Of a stretch of 64,000 nt of DNA, positions 30,303 through 42,300 are shown piece after piece. The translations under genes and the position numbers were made by a program. Within the stretch, counting starts at the first letter, position 1, and the number at the start of each line of letters is the position of its first letter. This stretch comes from Macrosoma leucophasiata (Eukaryota > Arthropoda > Insecta > Lepidoptera > Hedylidae): the NCBI GenBank assembly GCA_036365455.1, contig JAWQUS010000030.1, forward strand, positions 17,752,001-17,816,000, written 5' to 3'. Under the pieces are notes generated by a model that was given only the letters and a program-made list of their open reading frames with translations, made no database searches and was not told where the DNA came from.

Positions 30303-33300
30303 CTGTAAGATATTATCGAGTTTTAATTCTATATTGTTATCTTAGCCGTCGGAACGTGATGATGCCACTGTCCACTGGTGGAGAAGATTTTTTTTTAATA
30401 GTACATTAAAGAGAAAATGGTTTTTTTTAAGACCTTTTTTGTCATGACTGCTGCCTATAGACACCCACATGAATACCAAGATCAAAATGCAGATGCGTTA
30501 CCACTCCTGAGGCCTAAGGTGTTATGCCTCTGTGCCGGAAATTACAGGGTCGAACATTACCACCTGACCGGAATACGATAGTGCTAAACACTTCCTTTAG
30601 CGGCAAGTAAATTAGGTAATGCGGTGGTGCCTACGCCCGCGAGCTCCGTTACTGGAGCTCTACCACCAGTAAAAATAGAAATACTGTTATTTCAATAAAA
30701 TTTCAATATAACATTTTACAAGTGAGGCATCGTTTCTCGAAATACAAATGACAAATTGTGTATTCTTTATATAGGCATGGATGAAGTAAAAAGTGACTCA
30801 CCTGATGCTCAGTGAGCTCTCCGACCATGAAGGTGGAGAGCCAGCCGCCGAACGAGGACAGTGTGTTGGCCATGCCAAATATGGTACCTAAAAATGCAAG
30901 AAAATTTATACAATATAGAAGTAATTTTGGACTTTACTCCTTAACCATTTCCCGGACAGTATAAGAGACAAATAAAAGTTTTATTGTTATAACGTCTGTA
31001 GACGTTTACTGTCCGTCAAAGAGTTAAGAAACGATTTGAGTTATATGGCCCGGTAAGGAATTTTATGAGTAAAATCAAGGGTAGCACGAAAGCTGAGGTG
31101 TAACGCGGTTCATATAATATGAAGACTGTGGTTACGCGCCATTCCCCCGCGAGCGCTGAGACCACAGAGTACTATAATACATATTGAAATAGAGACCAAT
31201 TTTCAAGATCAAAGAAAGCAAAAGCTCACTTACGCCGTCTGGAGACTCGTTTTGGAACTACAACCTAAGGTCAATAGCTCGTGCGTAGCTATTTCATTAT
31301 AAAAATAGTATTTTGGGTCGCTTTCTGTATATCCACACATCTCAACTCGATGGAAAAATCACGGAAAACGCTTAAAAACACTGTTTTAAGCAATATTACA
31401 TACGACGTAATTGCAGCATGACATGTAGGTACCACGTCTGACAACATTAAGAATGAACTGAATATTGGGAGAAAACTTATTGCAGATGCACGCCATCTGT
31501 TGGAAAGTTTAAACAATGTTCACTTACAATGATAGGATTGATTACACCCTGGCAGAGACCGAGCGGACATTAGGCCGTATACTAGCGATCTCCTTACGCA
31601 CACCGAGTAAACTCCCGTCGTGCGTCGGTGCTGCCACACACCCTTTTTATGTTATTAAATGGCAAACAAGGGTACAGTTAACAAAGATGAACTTTAAAAT
31701 ACAAAAAATAGTTTAAAAACTGTTAGAAAAATCTGTTTATCAGTAAAGTATTATTTATTATTTTGTATTCTCTTTAGAGAATCTCTTTCTCAAGATCCAA
31801 ACTATCTCAATGTTAAGTTTCATCACAATCAGCTCAGCTATGTTGGTTGTGAGAACGTAACAGGAAGACAGAGTTACTTCGGCATTAATTTTAGCAAGAA
31901 TTACTGACCGCTGAAGTTGGGCGCAATGTCCAATCCGTTGCCAAGGTAACCGGCCGTCACGGCTCCATTGATGGTGAGTGCCATTGTGAAGAAAGCGATC
32001 GACCAGATGCGGTCGTGGCCCAACCACGCCTGGGCCAGCATCAGGATTCCTGCAGAGTAGAAATGAGTCAGATTTTAGTTCCTTTAAGATTTCTTAATGT
32101 CTATAATACATATAAAATAATGGCAACCCTTGATACGTCCCACTGCTGGGCACGAGTCTCTCACTTTCTTGGGGGGAGGCCTGGAGCTTACTCCACCCCG
32201 CTGCTCCAATGCGGGTTGGTGGAGATAAGGGTTAGTGGCCAACCCGCTGTCGGATGTTTTTAAACCTCCGACAAAGTTTAACGACTGCTATCTATCGATA
32301 ACCGGGACCGACGGCTTAACATGCCCTCCGAAGCACGGAAACGCGCATTTTAATTTGCCACTGGCGGTCACCCATCACAAACCCGACCGCGCCCATATCG
32401 CTTAACCGAGTAGATCGCTTCCGATCTACACCAGCCGCGGGGCCCTGCGCGCTTCTATTCTTCAATACATACAGAAGGCGGAAAATATAGCAGTAGTTCG
32501 CTTTCATCAGGCGAGCATTGAAACTCGCTCTCTTTCTCGTCTTTGCCTGAAACGCAGGTTTACCTAGTTCAGGCAACGCAAATTTAAAACTTTGTTACAT
32601 TTTAAGTAGATAGTAGTTTATTTTTGTAATAATTTGTATTTATTTTACACATAAACAATTATTTATTTATTATTTATTTGCCGTTGTCGCGAGCTTAGGG
32701 TGAGATTCACAGAGCGCCCAACACGTTGATAAAAGAATATTTCTTTCTTTCACTACGTCTTCACTTTCAGCAAAGTATGCTTAGAACTGTTAGTAAAAGT
32801 ATGAGTTTTGACAGTTCTAAGCGTACTTTGCTGAAAGTAAACTGCCTCGGTAGCCTAGTGGTAGCAGGCCACTACTACTACGCTGAGGTCCTGGGTTCGA
32901 TTCCCGGGTAGGGGGTTATCAGAGATAATGGTGAAAAAGCCTTTGTCTCTGGTTCTATTGGGATTTTTCCATTTTCTGGAAATTTCCCAGTACCTCAAAG
33001 TTTGGTAATGTGCCCGGAGATGTCAACAGGCTCGCCACCTGTTACATGGGCCAAAACGTAACCGGCGAATCGTGGGTGTTTGCATGTATGCTTGAATGCA
33101 TGCATTTACCTCTGCCTACCCCTTCGGGGATTACAGGCGTGAAGTTACGTTTTTTTTAGTTACGTAAACTCGTACTGCCGTCTATGATACTCACCCTCAG
33201 AGACTGACGAAACTTTACGCAGCCAACATCACTTAGTGGCATTTAAGTTTGGCGCATACTATGTGTCTCCTTGTACTACGGGTTGGCCACTAACCCATCC

Positions 33301-36300
33301 ACCTCCACCAATCCGCATTGGAGCAGCGTGGTGGAGTAAGTTCCAGTCCTCCCCCCAAAAAAAAAGGGGAGAGACTAGTGCCCAGCAGTGGGACGTATAA
33401 TGGGTTGCCATTATTATATGTGTCTCCTTCAGTGTATTTTTTATATACATACATATAAGCCAAGAATTTCAGTCCAAACTACTTTTGCCTGTTCAAAAAA
33501 CTTATGACTTATTATGAGTTTTAACAACATATTCAAGGCTGACTTAAGTGCTGTGCCCATCTGAACAACGCTGCAACGTATGTGGGCGGGTAGTCACTGA
33601 TATGGCAAAGTTAATCGCATATTGCGAATTAAGGGAATGAGTCAACGACGTCTGAATACGCAACGCAACACTACAGTACAAATATGAACAGTATGGAAAC
33701 TACGTACAAAACGTTCGAAATGGCACACTAACACAAACATGCTCATCGACGCTCGATGTAGCGAGTGACTCAGTACTGCAGCACCGCGAGAACCGCTTAG
33801 GGGTCTCGTCGATGCGCATGTTTGTGTGAATGTGACGTTTCAAGGTTTTGTACGTAGTTTCCACACTGTTCATATTTGCATTGTGGCAACACTGATTGAT
33901 TGTACGTATCCATATATTTTATATTGATACTAGATGTGAGCGCAAACTTCGTCCGTGTAGAATTTTAAAAAAGTTTTCAGTATCTACTTTGAAGAAGTCG
34001 TGGGTACAGTTAGTTAAATATAATTCATAAATCATGCTGCCTAAGTTACTCCTTATTGCATGAGCTAACTGACAGTGAAAGTCCCATCAAGATCCGTAAA
34101 GCCGTTCCCGACATTAGCCGGAACAAACAGACAAACTAAAATAGTAAAAAGTGTTGTTTTGGCATATGTACAATGTACAGTGTACACATTTATATGCATT
34201 TAGTAAAAAGCTGTTATTTTTATATTACAAACAGACACTCTCTCATTTTATTTATTTGTATAGAGTATAAATGTGTGTGGATTGTATACATTTTATCAAA
34301 TGCTACTTGTTGCGCAGTTATATTACCTTGAAAGCCTAAGAAAATAATTGGCTATGCGGCGCAAATTGAGCAAAATTCTAAGAAATCCATTATATGCCCA
34401 TCAATTTGATAATAATCTTCTATTTATGATTTAAAATTGAATTACTAAGAGCAAATTTGTAATGGTATGCCTTGTATTAATTAAGGTTTTTAGAATTATT
34501 TCTAGGACGATAACTAAATCAAATTATATTTTTCACTTTTATTTTATAAATATAAAAAATATATTTAAAGTACCTACCATAATTATTTTTTACAAGCTGA
34601 ATCGGCAAACGTCATTCTGCCATACAATAAATGATGAAGCCTGCACGTAAAATTGATTTTTTAAAAATCCTTCAGTGGCTTGGTTTTTTAGTTAATTACG
34701 AGTATATTAATTGAGAAGTGGTCGCAAAAAGAAGTTACGTGGTATAATAAATTTAATTCAAACGCGTTGCTCACATCAATGTTGGCACGCCTATTTTTTT
34801 TTAATTTGCTTTTATACCAATGCTTAAACATTTGCTGTATGGCAGATGGCAGAACAGCGTTTGGCGGGTCAGCTAGTGTTTGAAATTGAAGATGGTTGTG
34901 GTCTGTGCAGAACACATTACGACTTTACTTTCAGCAAAGTATGCTTAGAACTGTCAGTAAAGTATGAGTTTTTATAGTTCTAAGCCAGAGGTTCCCAAAC
35001 TATTTTTTTTGTTTCCTTTCAATTTTTTTCTGGTTTCGGTAGACCCCCTTGCTAACATTTATATCACTTTCCCATATATCCCATTTTTATTTACACATAT
35101 ACGTAGACCCCATCGAGTCTCCCATGGACCCCAGGGGGTCTATATGGACCACTTTGGGAATCACTGTTCTAAGCGAACATTGCTCAAAATAAAAAGTCGT
35201 AGTGCGGTCTGAAAGGGTGTGGTGACTTTGCGATCATACGTCCGCAGATAGGAATGAAAAGTAATTGCGAATTTGAGGGCAAATAGGTTAGGTAATGCGG
35301 TGGTGTTTACGCCCTCGAGCTCCTACACTGGAATTCTACCACCAGTAAGATTTCCATAATACCTGGCAAGCCAACAGCGAAGCCGGTGAAGAGTTTCCTG
35401 GCGGCGGTGGTGGAGAGGCGGCCGCTGCGACGCAATGAGTCCGCGAGCACCGACGACGCCAGCGCGCACAGGTACTTGCCCAAGTACGGCAGCGAAGACA
35501 GCAGACCGTTCTGGAAATAACAACAACATATTAGGTATTAAGGTCATCAAGAATTTAAGTCACAAAAAGAAACTAAGGCTACCCCCATCTCGACTAAAAC
35601 TCCACTCTTCCTGCACTTATCAAACGTCAATAAAAATACACAACCATCTACCTGATAAATTAAAATAACTTAGATAATGAAAAAATATTTTTGTCCAAAT
35701 TAAAGAAAATTTTAATAAATAAAACCTATTACAGCATTAATGAATTCTTTCAAGAAAAAGAAATAAATATACAGTAAAATTAAATTAAAATATTAATAAA
35801 TTATGGTAATAATATAAATAAGAGCAGGGGCAGAGCAGCTTGTGGCGAGCTGTTGGTGAGTAGCGACACCACCCCCTACCATCATCTCGAGTTCCTCCGA
35901 GAGAACTGGGCTCCGCCTCGTCCGCCACACAGAGGTACGGCCGGACAGAGCATCAGGTCTCTCACCTCTGGCTTGCCTTCATTGGCCGGTCAGAGTGGGG
36001 CGCTAGCGGTATGGCATTTGCAGAAATTTAGATAATAGGCTGTTGTCTAAATTTCTGCAAGAGCCATACACTCGGGAGTGGAAGTATCTAAAGGCATAAT
36101 AGCGGGGAAGCCCGCTCCGAGCTCGAGATTACTCGCTCGTGATGGTGAAACCGGGGCCACACGTCTCGACACCCCCAGCCTCTCTCAACAGTGTTGTCCC
36201 CCCGTCGACCATCGGGTTGGCTGTTTGGGGGGCCCACCAAGGAGAGGCGAGTCACCACCTGCCTAAAGTAGGATTCGATAATGTGAGATGTTGAAAATAG

Positions 36301-39300
36301 GCAGGTGCCGGATCTCACTCCATAGGCCCAGCCAGCTAGTCCCCTCAGTTCACCCACATAGCCCAAAGTTTGGCGAATCACTTATCATTACAATAGTCCC
36401 ATTATATTCTGCGGGGTCTGTCTATGTCTGTATTAACTATTGATGCAGCCAGAGAGAGGTCCCGCGGAATATAACCCGTTACAAAGTAGATCAAAATTCT
36501 CAAAAGGACCTCTACGTGTTGGACCCCCCATGTCCCCGCGCAAGCCTTACAAAGGTCCGGGGTTCAAATTGGATCCCGTGCTGACGAGAGATAAATAATG
36601 TAGGTATATGTTAAAATACTAGGTATTTATTATTTTATTCAGTATAAATCATCCTCTCTCCTACATTGCGGTGCCCTACAGGGTCCATAATCCTAATGTT
36701 GTAGGTACATTATGGTGCAATAAAGTATTGAGTATTTGACGACCATACCGTCTATTAGTACCTATAGGAGTATTCTTCAGGTGCAGTCAGTCAACCGAAC
36801 AAAGGCGATCAAACCATTACAATAAAACTTTTTTTTGCCTTTTTACTGGTAGTAGGTGTTCTACCACCAGTAAGTGACGGAGTTCATTACCTAATATACT
36901 TGCCGCTAAATGGTAGTGTTCAGCACTATCGTGTTCCGGTCAGATGGTAATGTACGGCCTAATGCCTTAGGAGTGGCAGCGCTTCTGCATTTTGACCTCT
37001 CGTCATTGTGTGGGTGTCTATAGGCTGCAATCATCACTTAACATCAATGTGAACTGCACCCTTGTTTGCCACTTTTATAACATAAAAAAAAAATCAATGT
37101 GAACTGCATCTGCATAAAATACCGCCACTGCAATACCGCCAGCCCAAGCGTTGTGAGCGCCTTGGGGAAGACTTTGTCCAACAGTGGACGTCTTTCGGCT
37201 GCAGTGATGATTATTAAATGGGACTAAAAAAGTGCATATCGTTTTTTGCATGCAGATGCTCGATTGGTACCTTCACAGCAGAAAAGGAATAGATTTTTCA
37301 TACAGAATAATTATGAAAATAATTCTATTAACAGCAATTATTGCAAAAAGCTCGAGACTCCACTCGTAACTATACATTCTATTCTCGACGTGATTACGGC
37401 TGAGACGAGAAATTACGACGTCGTACATTCTCATAGTCTTTACAACACAACATTGCAGTTCATAACCACAAATTAAGAAAAAAAACGCAAAAGCGGACCG
37501 CACTTAATACAAAAAGTGCAAGATTACTCGCTCTCGAAATAGAATCCTGAAATAGCATAGATAAAGAATGTGAGCCATCGCCGCGGTATGCGACTAGTCT
37601 AGCGGCTAGAAACGACTTTTTGCGACGCGTAGTAAATGTAAATCTACGCTGTCTTAATGACCGGAGCGTTCACCTCGCGCCGGCTACTATGTGAACCCGA
37701 CTTAATGACAAGTGGTTCAGTATGGTCAGATATTTTTACTGGTGGTAGAACTCCAGAGACGGAGCTACCATTTAGCGGCAAGATAATCCGCTTAGATAAT
37801 CCGGTGGTGCCTACGTTCGAGAGTTTTATCGCTCAGCAGAGATAGAAAGAATAGGTTCTGAAAATAATATTTCAGTGCCTTTTGTACCTTTATTGATGTT
37901 AAAATTTTATACAAATCTTGCAAAGATCTAAGAGAATCATCATCATCATCATCGAAAGAGGAAAGACGTCCACAGCTGAACATATGAGTAAACCTAACGC
38001 AAATTATTTCGTAGATATAAATATACTCGTATATTTTTATAAGCACCAAGTTTTACGGAACCCTAAAAGTTGACAGTTGCGAGTTAACGACATCAAATTA
38101 ATATTCAACAAATGACAAGAGGACGGGATGATCGGATGATTCACACCAAGGTACGGTACAATACAGAACGAAACAGGAAATTTCATGAATAATTTATGGT
38201 TATAAAATTAAGACGAAAGGGTTTACAGGGTTTTTAGCAGAGTCGCTCTTACAAAAAAGGGAAAAGGGACTGAATTTTTCCAAAAAAAAGGGACAAAAAG
38301 GGACCAAAATGGAGCCTAAAACAATCTGTTTTTAGGGTTCCGTAGTTAACAAGGAACCCCTATAGTTTCGCTATGTATCCCCCAATATAAACAAAACTAA
38401 ATTCATCCAATTTCAGACTCACAGGAAAAAAGAAATAAACCTTAATATAATCGCAAATAATGTAAAAATTGAGGAAGGCGACAATACAATGTTCCTAGGA
38501 ATAAGACTTGATAAACACTGTAACTGGAAATCACTGTGGAGTATGTCTGTGACAAACTTGATAGATTCGTCTTTGCCATAAAAACACTGCGATTAACTGT
38601 ATCCAGTGAAGCAGCTCTAAGTGCTTATCATGGCTATGTATCCTCAGTCCTTGCGTATGGCCTATTACTATGGGGAAACTCAGTAGATATTCATAGAGCA
38701 TTTATTGTACTAAAAGAAATGTATAAGAGCTCCGGTGCTCATTTTATGGATAGCTGCAAACCTCTCTTCAAAAAATATAGAATCATGCCACTTGTTTGTA
38801 TGTACATTAAAGAACTTTGTGTATTTGTTAAACAGCACCCAGAACATTTTAATAGCCACTCGCAAGTAGCAAACAGAACAACTGTCTCAGTAAGAAGTAC
38901 TCGTAAATATAAAATATACCTTCCAATATGCCGTTTAGAGCTGTACAAGAGAAATGTATATATATGTACACGCTATAACAATATACAATAAATTACCTGA
39001 CGCATTTAAAAGTTTGCCGTTAAATGTATTTAAAAGGAAGATTAAAAATTGGTTACTTGAACACTGTTTTTATGACATAAATGAATACAAAAATATGACA
39101 TTTGACAAACTCATCTGACAAATTAATCTTAATATATATAAATCTCGTGTCACAATGTTTGTCCTCAATGGACTCCTAAACCACTTAACCGATTATAATA
39201 AAATTCGCACACCATGTGCAGTTCGATCCAACTTGAGAGATAGGATAGCTTACATTACGCTATGACTAATAGGAGCAGAGCAGCGCGGGCGAAGCCGGGG

Positions 39301-42300
39301 CGGGAAGCTAGTAATTTATAAATTGTAATTTAATTATTTAATTTAAATGGACTCTAACATTATATTTATATATTTTTTTTTTATGTAATCGAAGTGCTAA
39401 ACAAGCATGCAGTTCACATTGATGTTAAGTGATGACTGCAGCCTATAGACACCCACACAAGACCAAGGTCAAAATGCAGATGCGTTACCACTCCTGAGGC
39501 CTAAGGTGTTATGCCTCTGTGCCGGAAATTACAGGGCCTTACATTACCACTTGACCGGAACACAATAGTGCTGAACACTACCATTTAGCGGCAAGTATAT
39601 TAGGTAATGCGGTGGTGCCTACGCCCGCGAGCTCTGTCACTAGAGCTCTACCACCAGTAAAAAATATACATACATATAATTATTGTTTTACCACTAATTC
39701 AATGATCTGTATTGTGATGACTGTTTTTAATATTGTAAAATATAATTTGCAGGCTAGGCAACTGACATTGTACACCTTGACGGTAGAATGTAATTGCACT
39801 GTACTTATGTCACCATGTTATCATTTCTGTACTACATTCATGCAATAAAGACATTTTATTTTATTTTTTATTATTATTTTATATGTCCGTCTGTCAGTCT
39901 GTCTGTCCGACCGTCCGTGATTTAGCGCATTAACTATTGGTACTAGAGAGTTAAAGTTTGACACAAGTATACATCACCTTAATTACGCCGACAAAGTGGT
40001 AGAATAGAAAATTGAAAAAAAAAAAAGAATTTATGTGTAACGCGCGGAAAAACATTTTTTGTTTTCTATGTAGTATGGGATATAGTAAAAAAGTTCAAAA
40101 ATTTTAGAGATGTGCAAATATCATTTTTTCGATTTAGTTCACTGATTCACTGTTCGAGACTTAAGTGCCAATTTTCGTTAGAGTCAAGTGTCCCCGGCCT
40201 TTTTTTACCAACTAAACGGTTGTTGTTAGAAATAAAAATATTACGGCAATAGTAGCTACATATAACGAAATTAGTAAAAGGAAAACTATCACACTTAAAT
40301 TGGCTGTATTTTACTTGAAAATTTTTATTTTTCATTACATTATTCAAACTTAAAAACTAGGGAACCCTACACTGTGCGGGGCCCGACACGCACTTGACCG
40401 GTTTTTTTTATTCAAAACAATCATTTCTTGATGGGCTAGAAGGGGAGTATTTCAACATGTATACACATTAAATTCACATATTGTCAACACAATTAAAACG
40501 ATGTAAAATATGGCACAAAAGTATTATTAAGTATGCGATCTTTGATTTGCGTTGATCCCGAAAAATTGACGTCGTATCAATAAGTTTCAACACTGTAGGA
40601 AAATAGATGGATATTGCAAGAAGTAAAAAGCACATTACCTACTTAGTTCTTTAACTTCCTTTCATAAAGAGAAAATTTCAACGACCACTTTTAATATTTT
40701 GGCAGTTGACTTGAAGTTTAGTGCCAGAAAAAGGGACTTAGGGACCAATTTCTTAAAAAAGGGGGCTTTTAGGGACTTGCTGAAAAAAAAGGGACAAAAG
40801 GGATTAAGGGACTGCCACTAAAAGCCCTGAACGGTTTAATGTATTGTGATCAGAAACATTGTAGCGTGTGATTTAAAATATACAATGTTGACGTGAGTGA
40901 AATATAATCAGGAAATTCAGTACCTCCACATTGTAATTCTCAAATTGTTGTGATGAAACTGATGATATTTTTAAAAACATTTTTGAGTTGTTACGGACTA
41001 ACTGAACCGTTGACAAAAATATATATTTTCATGTTTTATCACTCGTTACGTACTCGTACGGCCCTGTAATGATCTTTGTGTAAGTGTCTATATCTATAGG
41101 CTGCAGTCATCACTTAACATCAATGTGAACTGCATGCTTGTTTGCCACTTCTATTTCATAAAAAAAAATGTTAAAAGCTTACGCAAGTTTTCTAAGCTGT
41201 CTTTGAAATTATCTCGCATATATTTAAACTAATATAGTATTAATATTTAAAATCAATCCGACGTTATGGTCGCTTTTCAGCTACCGTAATCTCGAACACA
41301 CTGAAAACTAAAGTTGTATTTTATTTCAATGACTGTACCTACTTCACGAAAACATAAGTACTATATTTCAAGATAGTAACTAAAACAATTTCAGTTGAAT
41401 CACGCAGTTACATAATTGAGCAGCAAAATGTGTGAATCACGTAAATTGTCCGTCATTAGGGCGGTTGCGTGGCGCGGCGTGTGTCGCCATTGCAAATGCC
41501 AGTCTGCGAAATGAAAATTAATAGGGTTGCTATCATTTGCAACAATAATTCAGGAAACCGATTATATCGATAGTGATAATATTTATTATTTTAAAAAAAT
41601 AATACTACATAAAGAATGGACACTTCGACGTCCCGCCCGATTTGCCCGCATCACTCAACCCTTTCTCCTCTCATGGGCGACGGTTGGTATTTTGTACGTT
41701 CTACGCACACAGGTGCCTGTGTAAATAATACACGTCACTGATTGACGTCTGTGTAATAGAAACCAAATTAAGCGTTTGTATGGAATTTTGGCAGAGTGTC
41801 CGCGGTGTGGCACGGGTGCAATTCAGGTACTTACATAATATTGCAACTTTAAATTGAGATGTACGCTATCCTATCTGGTAAGCTGGATAAAACTGCACAC
41901 GGTGTGCTAGTTTGATTAAAATCGCTTAAGTAGTTTAGGAGCCACCGCGGACAATCACCTTGACACGTAATTTATATAGATATTAAGATTGGAGTCGGGA
42001 CGTGACGACCCATCGCCCACTAGTGGTAGAATTTACTTCCACTGGAAAATAATTCTTCCACTTGTGCAGTCCGTCAAGCGAGCAATGGCAGTCAAACCTC
42101 CTATGGGGCGGTAGTCAGTACAATATAATATAATAACATAATAATGATGTTAAGAGATGACTGCAGCCTATAGATAACTACATAAAAACCATAGGTCCAA
42201 ATGCAGGTTACCACCCCTGAGACCTAAGTTGTTATGTCTCTGTGATATTTATTACGGGGCCATACATTACCATCTAACCCAGAGGTTCCCAAACTATTTT

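Larger units (their letters stand above)
38331..40408 (+). mobile_element. Lepidopteran GGGTTCCGTAG repeat, split by insertion
   Basis: 5' part 38331-38385: TTTAGGGTTCCGTAGTTAAC, GAACCCCTATAGTTTCGCTA. 3' part 39868-40408: TATGTCCGTCTGTCAGTCTG ... GGAACCCTACACTGTGCGGG, CCCGACACGCACTTGACCGG. The two parts fit together around about 1.5 kb of inserted DNA. Confidence 0.7.
38226..40829. mobile_element. hAT-like element carrying a transposon nest
   Basis: Left end CAGGGTTTTTAGCAG, right end CACTAAAAGCCCTG: inverted match CAGGG(T/C)TTTTAG. Flanks AAGGGTTTA and AACGGTTTA are near-duplicates. Both ends hold AAAAAGGGAC runs. Inside are a common GGGTTCCGTAG repeat (about 38331-40408), a LINE fragment and repeat A. 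No transposase seen. Confidence 0.55.
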
